64,000 nt of DNA from Rhizobium anhuiense (GCF_003985145.1 NZ_ML133521.1:620001-684000); one strand, 5' to 3'; counted from the stretch's first letter, positions 45,838 to 55,350 are shown. Notes: a model not told the origin generated them from the sequence alone. Numbers and translations: made by a program.

Positions 45838-46895
45838 TTAATCCCAAAGCCGGTTCCGTTGTCTTCCAGAACGTGCGCAAAACATTTGGAGCCTTCACTG
45901 CCATTCCCGACCTCTCGCTCACCATCGAGCGCGGTACGCTCGTCACCCTGCTTGGCCCCTCCGGCTGTGGTAAGACGACGACGCTGCGCATGCTTGCCGG
46001 CCTCGAACATCCTTCGGCCGGAAAAATACTGATCGGCGGCAAGGACGTCACCATGCTGCCGGCCAATGAGCGCGATGTCTCGATGGTCTTCCAGTCCTAT
46101 GCGCTCTTTCCGCACATGAATGCGCGCGACAACGTCGCCTATGGCCTGGAATCCTCGGGCTTCAGCCGCAAGGAAGCGCGCGAGAAGGCGGAGGAGGGGC
46201 TGGCACTGGTCGGCCTTGCCGGCATGGGCCATCGCCTGCCCGCCGAACTCTCCGGCGGCCAGCAACAGCGCGTCGCCGTCGCCCGCGCGCTGGTGCTGGA
46301 ACCGCAGGTGCTGCTGCTCGACGAGCCGCTTTCCAACCTCGATGCGCGCCTGCGCCGCAAGGTACGCACGGATATCCGCGAACTCCAGCAGCGCCTCGGC
46401 TTCACCGCCGTCTATGTCACGCACGATCAGGATGAGGCGCTTGCCGTGTCCGACCGCATCATCATCATGAAAGATGGCGAAGTCGCCCAGTCCGGCGCCC
46501 CGCGCGACCTCTATGAAGCGCCGGCTTCCGCCTTCATCGCGGATTTCATGGGAGAGGCGAATGTGATCCCCTGCGAGGTGGTTGGTATCGATGGCGCCGA
46601 TGCTGACATCCGCATTGGTGGTTTCCGACATCGTGTGCCGGCGGGTAGAGCGACGCCGGGTGCGGCGAGCCTTGCCGTTCGTCCCGGCGCCATCGCGCTT
46701 TCCGAGGGGCGGGGGCACGGGCTTGCCGGCCGCATCCTGCATTCGGCCTATCTCGGAGATCATGTCGAGTATGAGGTCGAAACCGACGTCGGCACGCTCT
46801 TCATCGTCGACCACGCCGTCGACCGCATTTTACCGGTCGCGTCCGACGCTACGCTCGGCTTCCGAAGTCGCGGCATCGCCCTTATCAGCACGTGA
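45834..46895 (+). CDS. ABC transporter ATPase, FbpC/AfuC type
   Basis: 353 residues. Walker A GPSGCGKTTTLRM (residue ~41), Q-loop FQSYALFPHM, signature LSGGQQQRVAVARAL, Walker B VLLLDEPLSNLD, then the switch His in YVTHDQDEAL. The C-terminal third is a TOBE domain (AGRILHSAYLGDHVEYEVETDVGTLFIV). It overlaps the permease stop by 4 bases (ATGA) and energises the same transporter. The family is used for iron, phosphonate or sugar-phosphate import, so the substrate is set by the binding proteins. Confidence 0.95.
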   Translation: MINPKAGSVVFQNVRKTFGAFTAIPDLSLTIERGTLVTLLGPSGCGKTTTLRMLAGLEHPSAGKILIGGKDVTMLPANERDVSMVFQSYALFPHMNARDNVAYGLESSGFSRKEAREKAEEGLALVGLAGMGHRLPAELSGGQQQRVAVARALVLEPQVLLLDEPLSNLDARLRRKVRTDIRELQQRLGFTAVYVTHDQDEALAVSDRIIIMKDGEVAQSGAPRDLYEAPASAFIADFMGEANVIPCEVVGIDGADADIRIGGFRHRVPAGRATPGAASLAVRPGAIALSEGRGHGLAGRILHSAYLGDHVEYEVETDVGTLFIVDHAVDRILPVASDATLGFRSRGIALIST

Positions 46896-47007
46896 GAGAC
46901 TCTGAGGCAAAATCCTGGGCCAGCCTGCGTTCGATGACCGCCTAACAGAACGAGCCTGTATGGAGCCCTTGCGTTAAACCGATGTTCGCCCGCCGGAAGG
47001 ATTAGGT

Positions 47008-47649
47008 ATGATTGATATTCTATCGCTGGAAAATGATTTCGAGGCCGTGATTTTTGATTGCGACGGCACACTTGTTCACACGCCCCCTGTCTATGCGGAC
47101 GCATGGGCAGCCGGCTTTGCCCATTCCGGCAAACCGATGAATCAGGCCTGGTATTTGATGCGGGCGGGAATGTCTGAAGGGGTCCTTATGGAGGCCTTTG
47201 AGCGAGAATTCGACGTTGTGCTCGATCGCGAATCCGTCATCGCCACCATGCGATCGCACTTTCTTCAGAATCTACACAGAGTGCGTGAAGTGCATGTGGT
47301 TGCTGCGACGGTTCGCCGGTTGGCCGGCGTGCGTCCCATGGCTGTTGCCTCCGGCGGTTCGCGGGAAATTGTCACTGCGACCCTGCATGGAACGGGCCTG
47401 CGGGAATATTTCGACGAGTTGGTCACGATCGATGACGTGGCAAATCCAAAGCCGGCCCCAGACCTGTTTCTGCAGGCGGCCGCTCTATTGGGAATAGAAC
47501 CAGCCCGGTGTGTCGTGTTCGAAGATAGCGAACAAGGTCTCGAAGCAGCTCGACGGGCGGGTATGAGCGCCATTGATGTGAATCGGCTTGATCTTCCTGA
47601 GCAGCAACGCGAGTTGAACATTCGCGACAGCTTGAAGATGAAGGCCTGA
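47008..47649 (+). CDS. HAD-family phosphatase, beta-phosphoglucomutase-like
   Basis: 213 residues. Motif 1 with the two catalytic Asp in IFDCDGTLVHTPPVYADAWAAGF (Asp17/Asp19), a helical cap, motif 2 in VASGGSREIV, motif 3 Lys in NPKPAPDLFL and motif 4 in VVFEDSEQGLEAAR. The arrangement is that of small sugar-phosphate phosphatases. It follows the ABC ATPase by 112 bases in the same direction and precedes the inositol-monophosphatase-family gene. It fits hydrolysis of an imported phosphorylated sugar, which is inference from context. Confidence 0.92.
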   Translation: MIDILSLENDFEAVIFDCDGTLVHTPPVYADAWAAGFAHSGKPMNQAWYLMRAGMSEGVLMEAFEREFDVVLDRESVIATMRSHFLQNLHRVREVHVVAATVRRLAGVRPMAVASGGSREIVTATLHGTGLREYFDELVTIDDVANPKPAPDLFLQAAALLGIEPARCVVFEDSEQGLEAARRAGMSAIDVNRLDLPEQQRELNIRDSLKMKA

Positions 47650-47812
47650 GATTCGGCTGCGCCTTTTCTTGCGCAGGTTCTTGATGTCCGTTGCCGATAC
47701 ATCTGAGCAGCGATTCTAATCACCCCCCTGATCGGCCGCTTCGCCCATCCACTTCGACGCCGACCTCTTAAACCACTCAACGACCTGAACTATTGCAAGG
47801 AGTACCAGCATT

Positions 47813-48607
47813 ATGTCGCAACAGACGGAACTTGATACACGCTTTGTCTTTGCCAAAGCCGTTGCGCGGGAGGCGGGCGCTATGGCGCTCGACTATTTCA
47901 ACGGGCGCGACAGACTCGTGATCGAAACGAAGCGGGATCTGCAGGACGTCGTGTCAATTGCCGACCGCAACGTCGAGACATTCATACGAGAGCGCGTGGC
48001 GGAAGCTTTTGGGGCAGACGGATTTCTCGGCGAGGAATACGGTTATCAGGAAGGGGGGTCGGGATTGACATGGGTTGTCGATCCGATTGACGGAACAGCG
48101 CCATTCGTCAATGGCATGCCGACATGGTGTGTATCGATTGCCGTTCTGCACCGCGGTATGCCCGTGATCGGCGTGATCCACGTCCCGTGCGATGATGAAC
48201 TCTACGCAGCGGCGGCGGGCATGGGCGCGAGCCTGAACGGCAAGAAACTCAGCCTCGATCCGTCACGGACTTTGCAGAATGCAATGACCGGCATTGGCTG
48301 CAATTCCTATGTAACCCCGGAGCGGGTAGGCGCAATTGTGTCTGCTTTGCTTGCCAAGGGTGGCAACTTCATCCGCAATGGCTCGGGCGCCTTGATGCTG
48401 GCCTATGTGGCCGCGGGGCGGCTTGTTGGCTACTACGAGCCCCACATGCGTGCCTGGGACTGCATGGCCGGCTACTGCCTCGTCAAGGAAGCCGGTGGAA
48501 CCCGTCTAGCCTTCCCGGCTGAGGGCGAAGCCTTGCTGCAGGGCCATCCGGTGCTGGCGAGCAATCCGACAGTTTATGCCGATTTGCTTGCAATCCACAC
48601 TGGCTGA
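47813..48607 (+). CDS. Inositol monophosphatase-family phosphatase
   Basis: 264 residues. The metal-binding motifs are present: GEEYGYQ, WVVDPIDGTAPFVNGMPTWCVSI and WDCMAGYCLVKEAGG. The family dephosphorylates inositol phosphate, histidinol phosphate, fructose-1,6-bisphosphate or other small phosphates in the cytoplasm. AAGGAG lies 11 bases before the ATG. It is the last gene of the apparent uptake and phosphatase cluster. The choice between sugar phosphate and histidinol phosphate cannot be made from sequence alone. Confidence 0.92.
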   Translation: MSQQTELDTRFVFAKAVAREAGAMALDYFNGRDRLVIETKRDLQDVVSIADRNVETFIRERVAEAFGADGFLGEEYGYQEGGSGLTWVVDPIDGTAPFVNGMPTWCVSIAVLHRGMPVIGVIHVPCDDELYAAAAGMGASLNGKKLSLDPSRTLQNAMTGIGCNSYVTPERVGAIVSALLAKGGNFIRNGSGALMLAYVAAGRLVGYYEPHMRAWDCMAGYCLVKEAGGTRLAFPAEGEALLQGHPVLASNPTVYADLLAIHTG

Positions 48608-49154
48608 CCTTCAAGGCCGCTCAGTGCACTTTTCTGGCCGATACGGCCAAGGCGGGCCAGACGCATGAGCTAACCCGTCCGGAGGCCTGGGCACAGGGCC
48701 AATGACTGGCAGTCCAACCTTGATGGGACGCTGCACTCCGTCCGCTATAGGCATCAGCGCCTGATCGGACCTGCCAAACTTGGCCTTCGAGCTGAAGCGG
48801 TGAGCGGCATCCACTTCAGGATCGTCTCGGCGTTGCGTGGCGACGTTGTCGATATCGCCGGGTTACTGGCGCGGCCGGCCAGGTGGGCCTCATTGCCGCG
48901 GTCCATCTGCGGCGTGAGCGACGGCCTGACACCTCGCAGATCTGCCACGTCTGCCTGCATCAACACTTGCCGATCCTATTGCGGCCATTGCGTCCTGCCT
49001 CGGCTTCTGGTCCTGCCAGGCTCGCGCCGCCCGCAACGGCCTTGCCGTCCTCCACTACGTTGCGGCCCTGCGGGTGCAGGCTGCGCTTGCAGCCTGGCTT
49101 TCGGACCGCCGTAGCAGGTCGCGATGGCCGCGACCTCGAAACGGAGGTTCAGAC
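48608..49154. other. Gene-poor spacer, boundary to plasmid-type DNA
   Basis: About 550 bases between the phosphatase cluster and the ArdC gene. No reading frame has the composition of a gene and none gives a recognisable product. It may be decayed sequence from a rearrangement joint. Confidence 0.4.
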
Positions 49155-50075
49155 ATGAGCAGGCAGCCATCCCATCAACGATCCGATATCTATAGCCGCA
49201 TCACCACCAAAATCATCGCCGATCTCGAACGTGGCGTGCGGCCGTGGACCAAGCCCTGGACGACGGGACATGCGACGGGCGAGGTCAGCCGGCCACTGCG
49301 CCATAACGGTCAACCCTATTCCGGGATCAACGTCCTTCTCCTCTGGTCCGAAGCCATCGCCCGTGGTTTTGCCTCATCAAGCTGGATGACGTTTCGCCAG
49401 GCAATCGAGCTCGGCGGCGCCGTCCGCAAGGGCGAAACCGGCACAACCGTGATCTTCGCCAGTTCGTTCATCCGCACTGAAACGACGGAGACTGGCACTG
49501 AGGTCGAACAGGATATTCCATTCCTCAAAGCTTACACAGTGTTCAACACCGATCAGATCGCCGGTCTCGACGGGCGTTTTGATGACATCGCACCTGTCGT
49601 CGATCCAATGAGCCGCATCGGCAATGCCGGCCGCTTCTTTGCCAATACCGGTGCGCTGATCCGGCACGGAGGTACGGCTGCCTATTATGCCGCTCAGCGT
49701 GATTACATCCAGATGCCATGCCTGGATGCCTTCAGGGACGATGCCTCCTATGTCGCCATCCTCAGTCACGAGATGACGCACTGGACCGGCGCACCACGAA
49801 GGCTTGATCGCGATCTCAGCCGCTACGCAAAAGGCAGGAGCGAACGTGCCCGTGAGGAGCTGATTGCCGAACTCGGCAGCGCGTTTCTCTGCGCCGATCT
49901 CGGCATCGTCCCCGAGCTCGAACCACGACCCGACCACGCAAGCTACCTCGACGGCTGGCTCAAGGTTCTGGGCAACGACAAGCGTGCCATCTTTTCAGCG
50001 GCAGCACATGCGCAGCGCGCCGTCGATTACCTGCATTCCTTGCAGCCGAACCGCGACGAGGAGGAGGCGGCGTGA
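49155..50075 (+). CDS. ardC: ArdC-family antirestriction protein / zincin
   Basis: 306 residues from MSRQPSHQRSDIYSRITTKI, with GGAGG 7 bases upstream. N-terminal single-strand DNA binding ArdC domain (IIADLERGVRPWTKPWTTG...RPLRHNGQPYSGINVLLLWSEA). The C-terminal metallopeptidase domain has SHEMTHWTGAPRRL, a HExxH zinc site, and AREELIAELGSAFLCADLGI supplying the third ligand. ArdC proteins protect incoming single-stranded plasmid DNA from restriction during conjugation, so this gene marks plasmid or conjugative-element DNA. Confidence 0.95.
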   Translation: MSRQPSHQRSDIYSRITTKIIADLERGVRPWTKPWTTGHATGEVSRPLRHNGQPYSGINVLLLWSEAIARGFASSSWMTFRQAIELGGAVRKGETGTTVIFASSFIRTETTETGTEVEQDIPFLKAYTVFNTDQIAGLDGRFDDIAPVVDPMSRIGNAGRFFANTGALIRHGGTAAYYAAQRDYIQMPCLDAFRDDASYVAILSHEMTHWTGAPRRLDRDLSRYAKGRSERAREELIAELGSAFLCADLGIVPELEPRPDHASYLDGWLKVLGNDKRAIFSAAAHAQRAVDYLHSLQPNRDEEEAA

Positions 50076-50544
50076 GCCGCCTCTGCCTCATCCATGAGAG
50101 ACGCGCATCACGGCAACGGTCCGCTAGCCACGCGACAAACGCGGCTAACCACCGTTGCTGTAGATATCGACGCGCTGACAGCCGCAGCTAGCAGAGGGTT
50201 CCTGACCTCTTGCTCCATCGCCTCCAAGTTCTCCAGACCACGTCCAAGCTCGACAGGCAGCCGGAGCAACAGGTTGAACCAGGAGCGACGAAAAGCCGAG
50301 GTGAAGCGAGCTCCTTAACTCCCCACGCACAGGTTCGATCCCTCACAAGACGCTGCCGGTCACCGGTCGAAAGACCTGAACTCCAGCAATCAGCCCCACA
50401 TAGCATGTCAGATACATCCGCCTGACGGATGGGCCAAATTTCGCTTGCATTCTTTGCGAGACGAGCCTGGGTCGGACTTCATCATAAAGCCCTCGCCACC
50501 GCCGATCACGAGAATGGGATCGGGATCAGTGCCGATTGGACTGA
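50076..50544. other. Spacer without recognised features
   Basis: About 470 bases. No gene, terminator or repeat is recognised. Confidence 0.45.
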
Positions 50545-51096
50545 TCAGCGCAAGATAAGACGGAGCGCCGCTGCCGCGTCGCTAGGCATTGGTCGTTCGA
50601 CGCGTCTGTAGACTCGTCCGTTCGGCGTCCGGGTCATCAGCCCGAGATCACAGAGCTCGCGGCGCAGAAGTGCGTAATCGCCGAAGTCATGGCGCTCATT
50701 GAGCAGGATGTTTACATCTGGCTCAGAGAACTCGCGTGCTGCCGGAATCTGCGCCCACAATATCCAAAGCGCAACGATCTGGTCAGTGCGTCGCGCCGGC
50801 CAACGCAGCAATCGGCCGCCCTTGTCAAAGCAGCGGGCAATTCTCTCCACCAGCCTCTGATTGATATCGGAAGGTTGCTGAAACAGTTTGTCGTCGGGTG
50901 GGCTTGGTGCCGGATCCCCCGCACCTTTCACCGTCGCTCGCAAATTCTGGAAATTGCCGAGCCCAGCAGCTTTGGCGAGGATATTCAACAATTCGAGGTG
51001 GGACGGGAGTCCATCTTGGTTGGACAATTGCGATCTCACCGATTTGGCAAACGTCGAAACGTCGCTCAGATTAAGCGGTATCAGTTTTCTGGACAT
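50545..51096 (-). CDS. DUF2087-domain protein, possible regulator
   Basis: 183 residues. N-terminal half (FAKSVRSQLSNQDGLPSHLELLNILAKAAGLGNFQNLRATVKG) resembles the glyoxalase-superfamily-like or helical region typical of plasmid DUF2087 proteins. The C-terminal half (RLLRWPARRTDQIVALWILWAQIPAAREFSEPDVNILLNERHDFGDYALLRRELCDLGLMTRTPNGRVYRR) is the DUF2087 winged-helix-like domain, often attached to regulators. It reads towards the ArdC gene and is a typical rhizobial plasmid gene. Confidence 0.88.
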   Translation of the reverse strand: MSRKLIPLNLSDVSTFAKSVRSQLSNQDGLPSHLELLNILAKAAGLGNFQNLRATVKGAGDPAPSPPDDKLFQQPSDINQRLVERIARCFDKGGRLLRWPARRTDQIVALWILWAQIPAAREFSEPDVNILLNERHDFGDYALLRRELCDLGLMTRTPNGRVYRRVERPMPSDAAAALRLILR

Positions 51097-51998
51097 GACC
51101 TATCCTTCGGTCGTGCCGTCCAAAAGGATCATCGGCGATCGCCCTTCCGACATGGCACGGATTGGTGTCCATATCTATCTTGACAGGCAGGTTTAGCGTG
51201 TTCGGGGGAACGGCGATGCCTGGGTGAACTGCGGACCCGGCGTCGCACATAGCATCCAGTATTAGAGAGTTCAAGTGGAACGGAGGACCCTTGACGGTTC
51301 TGCTACGGAGCGCGGAATGATGCGCGTCCATCCTGTCGATTGTAGACGGGCTCTAGTTGTCACCCGGATCATTATGCTGTCCCTCGCGACGATAAGCGGC
51401 TCATAATGATCTGATATACCAACCTAATGCGTCCTGATCTAAGGGCTTGCTTATTGAACCCCCGAACAAGGCCGCGCATACTGGAGATCCCCGCTGATTG
51501 CCTCGCAAGAGCGACCCAGCACAATCATACGCTTTCGGTCGTGTTTTGAAGCACGGACAGGACATCTCCCTCAACGTCGTGATGACTTCGAGCGGAGGAC
51601 GATCCGTCAGAGCCGTGTGCATGGCGGGGCGCGTCATGGGTCTAGACCGGCAGCGCGACAGCCGTTATCTACGGAGTCCGTCGCGGTGCTGAAGACATCG
51701 CTGGAACATCACCGCAGACACCCAAGGCCTCTTAGTGAAAAAACTCCAACGCAGTTTTGTTGTCGAACACAAATCGGGTCGGCGAAGAACCGAGAGCAAA
51801 TCGAATTCGATCTGGGGAGACATGGATCTCAAGTCCATCGCTCAAGATGTGCAGGAAGAGGCAATGCTCTTTCCGCCGGTAGGCTTCCAGGTTGGCAAAC
51901 CAGGCGGTGAGCTATCTCTGCCCGAACGGGGACAGCCGGGAGTGTTGACACTGCCGGCCCGACAGCGGACAACTGAAGCGGCTTTACAGGAGACCATA
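51097..51998. other. Long gene-poor spacer upstream of the SyrB-like gene
   Basis: About 900 bases without a convincing gene. An in-frame extension of the SyrB-like gene from 51735 (MDLKSIAQDVQEEAMLFPPVGF...) lacks family similarity. It may be a decayed region or an unusually long leader. Confidence 0.4.
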
Positions 51999-52400
51999 AT
52001 GGCCGACGAACGAGATACGACAATTGTTGCTGACGCCCCAGCGGTAACGGCTCCCGCGACGATTAAGAAGCAGCGCAAACCTCGCGCAAAAAAGGTGGCC
52101 GTTGAAACCCGGTCAGCCGAAGTTGCGGCAGAGCCCGCGGATGCTGCCAAGACGGCAGCCGGAAAACCGAAGAGAGGACGCAGGGTCAAGGCCGATGACG
52201 TCGTGAACAGCGCCAAGCGTGGGCGAATCAAACGGACTCCGAAGGCGGTGCAAATCGAGAGCGCACCTATAACGGGGGTGATCGATGAGATGGCGGACCT
52301 ACTGCAGCTGGAAGAGGAAAATCGAGGACTGCGTAAGCTGTTGGCTGAGAAGCTTCGCGCCGAAAATGCCGAATTGCGAAAGCGGCTCAACCTCGTTTGA
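51999..52400 (+). CDS. syrB: SyrB-like regulator
   Basis: 133 residues from MADERDTTIVADAPAVTAPA, with AGGAG 7 bases before the ATG. A long low-complexity Ala/Lys/Arg part (KKQRKPRAKKVAVETRSAEVAAEPADAAKTAAGKPKRGRRVKADD) is followed by a C-terminal coiled coil (EMADLLQLEEENRGLRKLLAEKLRAENAELRKRLNLV). This is the pattern of rhizobial SyrB proteins; SyrB of Sinorhizobium meliloti is a symbiosis regulator that inhibits SyrM. Such genes are widespread on rhizobial plasmids beside transposons. Confidence 0.85.
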   Translation: MADERDTTIVADAPAVTAPATIKKQRKPRAKKVAVETRSAEVAAEPADAAKTAAGKPKRGRRVKADDVVNSAKRGRIKRTPKAVQIESAPITGVIDEMADLLQLEEENRGLRKLLAEKLRAENAELRKRLNLV

Positions 52401-52515
52401 CCAACGGTTGCCGGCACATTTCCGTGTTTATGGAGATGTGCGTCTGGCGACAGTTCCCGTTGCCGCCAAGACTTGAATTCGCAACTGCATGTGGGGTAAC
52501 GCGAGGTCGAATAGA

Positions 52516-53049
52516 ATGGCGTCTCCATGGAAACTTCTTGCTCGGTTGGTGTCACCGCGACGGCTTCCGAAGGAAGAAAACAACTCGACCGGTGATGTGA
52601 CGCCGGAAATGTCGACCGTCGACAGGCCGACTGCACCGGCGGACGACGAAGGATTGCGATTCACAGACCGCCCAGCAGGCGAGGAGCTGCGGCCTCACGA
52701 TCAATCTGGTGCGAGGTCTGGTGAGCTGCAGGAACAGGGCGCGCCGGTTATTGAAGGCGCCAAGCCGCTGGAAGCTGCTAATTCGGTTGTATCTGATGAC
52801 ACCGACGTGCTCGCATACGACGCTTCGAGACCCTCGCAGACCCGCCGAGGCGCAACCCGAAAACGGGGCAGCCGCAGCAGGAAAGCCGAGACTGGGGTCG
52901 TTCGGCATGAGTCTCCAGGCGTTCCCGCACTGTCTGATGAAGCGATGAGCCTCGATAAAGAGATCAGCTTGCTCCGGGAGCAACTGGCGAACAAGCTTCA
53001 ACTGCAAAACGCACAACTGAAGCGGATGCTGGCGCGATTTGAACGTTGA
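52516..53049 (+). CDS. SyrB-associated coiled-coil protein
   Basis: 177 residues from MASPWKLLARLVSPRRLPKE. An unstructured charged middle with a basic stretch (QTRRGATRKRGSRSRKAET), then a C-terminal zipper (LDKEISLLREQLANKLQLQNAQLKRMLARFER). The zipper resembles that of the SyrB-like neighbour, so the two may form heterodimers. The pair occurs together on other rhizobial plasmids as far as I know. Function unknown. Confidence 0.75.
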   Translation: MASPWKLLARLVSPRRLPKEENNSTGDVTPEMSTVDRPTAPADDEGLRFTDRPAGEELRPHDQSGARSGELQEQGAPVIEGAKPLEAANSVVSDDTDVLAYDASRPSQTRRGATRKRGSRSRKAETGVVRHESPGVPALSDEAMSLDKEISLLREQLANKLQLQNAQLKRMLARFER

Positions 53050-53307
53050 AGCTGTCGGTGGCTCGAGCTCCAAGCAGAGGGGCTCGCCATTGCAGGAAGC
53101 ATTTTCCGCCGCGCGGTTGTGGGGGATGGCTTGGACGACCTAATTGTTGTCGGAGATACATCCGCACGCCAACGGGACCCCCCTTGCTGCGCAGCGGCAG
53201 ATCGTCTTTTTATGCTTTTTCCGTGATCGGCACATCGGCGGACGAGACACTTCAAACCAATCAAGCCTTTTCCGCATTGGACCATGAGTGCCGCGTGCAT
53301 CTCAAGG

Positions 53308-54195
53308 TTACTGCATGATCGAACGAAGCAAAGTCTCGCGGGCGGACGTCAGATGCAGTCGACAGGCGCGATCGATCGAGGCGACGTTGCGGCTTTCAAG
53401 GGCTTCGATCAACGCGAGATGTTCCCTGATGGCAACCTCGTTCCGCGCGCGTTCATCGCGCTTGTTCCACTGATAATGGTAGTGGAAGACCATGGCGATA
53501 ACGTCTTGGAAGCTTTCGATAAAGCGGTTTGGCGCGACTGCCGTAATCAGCCGGTGAAATCGGCTGTCCAGCTCCGAGAAATCCTGAAATCGAGCGTCAA
53601 TATCTGCGAGCAGCTCCAAATGCGCCGCTCGCATGGCCTGGATCTGTTTCCAGACGGGCGACCCGTCGGGCAGGGTGGCGAACAGCCGGGCGGAGCGCAT
53701 TTCGAACATCTCTCTGATCTCGAACAGTTCGAGCGCGAAACTGGCCGTGAACCCTTTAAAAACCCAGCCGGCATTCTGACGCTTCTCGATCAGCCCATAT
53801 TTCTGAAATCGGTTGAGAAATTCACGGATAATCGTTGTCGCGACGCCGAATTTCCGGGCCAATTCCGTCTCATTGATTTCTGTGCCCGGACAGGCATCAC
53901 CGCGCAGCATCCATTCCATGAAGCTCGTCTCGACCTGTTCCGAAATTGCCAAGGTCTCTTCCTTCGGATAGCGCTCTTTCTGCCGCGGCTGCTTGCGTAT
54001 AATCCGTCGGTGGGCTTCAGACATAATGATCCCACGTGCGGCCATCCCTGCCAGCACCTTTCGCACCGTTGTTCTGCTCACGCCAAGCTGGGCGCGCAGT
54101 GCGTTTTCGGACGGCAATTCCTCCCCAAGATCGAGTGTTCGAATGATCTCGATCATATCATTGAATGCCCGCTTGAATGTCGTATCGGTTCTCAT
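53308..54195 (-). CDS. GntR-type regulator with two winged helices
   Basis: 295 residues. Unusual for GntR: a first winged helix at residues ~10-65 (EELPSENALRAQLGVSRTTVRKVLAGMAARGII) is followed by a second at ~85-145 (PGTEINETELARKFGVATTIIREFLNRFQKYGLIEKRQNAGWVFKGF). An all-helical FCD effector domain follows (FALELFEIREMFEMRSARLFA...ELDSRFHRLITAVAPN...REHLALIEALESRNVASIDR). It is divergent from a sugar ABC operon, its likely target. Inverted repeats lie in the 100-base gap. Confidence 0.93.
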   Translation of the reverse strand: MRTDTTFKRAFNDMIEIIRTLDLGEELPSENALRAQLGVSRTTVRKVLAGMAARGIIMSEAHRRIIRKQPRQKERYPKEETLAISEQVETSFMEWMLRGDACPGTEINETELARKFGVATTIIREFLNRFQKYGLIEKRQNAGWVFKGFTASFALELFEIREMFEMRSARLFATLPDGSPVWKQIQAMRAAHLELLADIDARFQDFSELDSRFHRLITAVAPNRFIESFQDVIAMVFHYHYQWNKRDERARNEVAIREHLALIEALESRNVASIDRACRLHLTSARETLLRSIMQ

Positions 54196-54209
54196 GGCGC
54201 AACTCCAGG

Positions 54210-54227
54210 TATGGTTTGATATCCATA
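54210..54227. promoter_or_regulatory. Inverted repeat between the GntR regulator and ABC permease
   Basis: TATGG, eight bases, CCATA, and further AT-rich inverted sequence to 54280. A possible operator of the double-winged-helix regulator that controls both directions. Confidence 0.4.
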
Positions 54228-54294
54228 AAAAACAAGTTGACGTACGTGTATCATATGTTTCTTATGTATAAAAAACAGGGGAGGCTAGGGGAAA

Positions 54295-55350
54295 TTGGAA
54301 GACTCCGGGATTCTGCCTCAGAATTCGTCGCGGCCTGGTGGTTCGCAAGCAACCTTCCGCCCGAGACAATCTGGCATCTCATTGGGACTGAAGCTGTTGA
54401 GCCTTGGCCCGTTGTTGATCCTGATATTGCTCATCGCCGTCGTCAGTTTGATCACGCCGGCTTTTCTAAAGCCCGTTAACCTGGGGAACATCTTGGCGCA
54501 GACGGCAGTGATTGCCGTTGTGGCGATGGGGCAGCAGCTCGTTATCCTGACGCGAGGGATCGATCTGTCTGTCGGCTCGAATCTTGCGCTGGCGACAGTC
54601 ATCGGCGGACTCGTCTACCAGCAGGTTGATTCCTCAATCGTCGTCATTACGGCCATGCTGGTTGCGGGTACGGCTGTCGGTGCGGTCAACGGCGTGGTCT
54701 TTGTCTACGGGCGGCTGCCACATCCTTTTATCATTACCCTTGCAAGCTTGAGTATCTGCCGCGGCCTGGCACTTGCATTGGCGCCAGGCCACACCACCAT
54801 GCGCGGAATGCCCGACGCTGTGACGGCGATCGGCGGCGGTACGACGCTTGGCGTGCCCAATTCATTCTTTGTCGTCGGCATGTTCGGGCTTCTTTTTCTG
54901 ATCCTGACGAAGTCGATGGTCTGTGGCCGATGGATCTATGCGGTCGGCGGCTCGCCGAGTGCTGCCAGAAGCATGGGCATACCGGTAAGGGGCATTTTGC
55001 TTTCGACCTATATTATTTCCGGCTTTTGTGCAGGCCTCGGCTCGGTGCTGCTCGCGGGCCGGACCGCCGCCGCCTCGCCAATCTACGGCAATCTTTTGGA
55101 GCTCGACACGATTGCTGCGGTGATTATCGGTGGCGCTAGCTTCCTGGGCGGACGAGGTCATCTCGGCCACGCCCTGATCGGCGCCGTGCTGATCGGCGTC
55201 ATCCGCAACGCCCTTAACCTTCTCGGCGTCGACGTGTTCTTTCAAATGATCGCGATTGGGCTCGTTATCGTCATCGCCGTGGAGGCTGACGTGCTCCGTA
55301 ACCATCTTGAAGCACGCGCCCGCGTGCTTCAATCGGCGAGCGCACGATGA
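54295..55350 (+). CDS. Sugar ABC permease, CUT2 family (system 1)
   Basis: 351 residues. Starts at a TTG after AGGGGAAA; a purine-rich site lies further upstream. Eight to ten membrane helices. It carries the RbsC-type sequences AVIAVVAMGQQLVILTRGIDLSVGSNLALATVIGG and the docking segment YAVGGSPSAARSMGIPVRGILLSTYIISGFCAGLGSVLLAGR, then TIAAVIIGGASFLGGRG. It imports a monosaccharide or polyol with the ATPase whose ATG overlaps its stop. Confidence 0.93.
   Translation: MEDSGILPQNSSRPGGSQATFRPRQSGISLGLKLLSLGPLLILILLIAVVSLITPAFLKPVNLGNILAQTAVIAVVAMGQQLVILTRGIDLSVGSNLALATVIGGLVYQQVDSSIVVITAMLVAGTAVGAVNGVVFVYGRLPHPFIITLASLSICRGLALALAPGHTTMRGMPDAVTAIGGGTTLGVPNSFFVVGMFGLLFLILTKSMVCGRWIYAVGGSPSAARSMGIPVRGILLSTYIISGFCAGLGSVLLAGRTAAASPIYGNLLELDTIAAVIIGGASFLGGRGHLGHALIGAVLIGVIRNALNLLGVDVFFQMIAIGLVIVIAVEADVLRNHLEARARVLQSASAR

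Noticed and set aside
41377-46895. Plain ferric iron transporter call
   Set aside because: The binding-site residues and the two phosphatases argue against it. The family name alone is not enough, so no fbp symbols were given.
49155-50075. ArdC as a phage-defence or toxin system
   Set aside because: Domain order and plasmid context fit an antirestriction protein, and no partner gene of a defence system is nearby.
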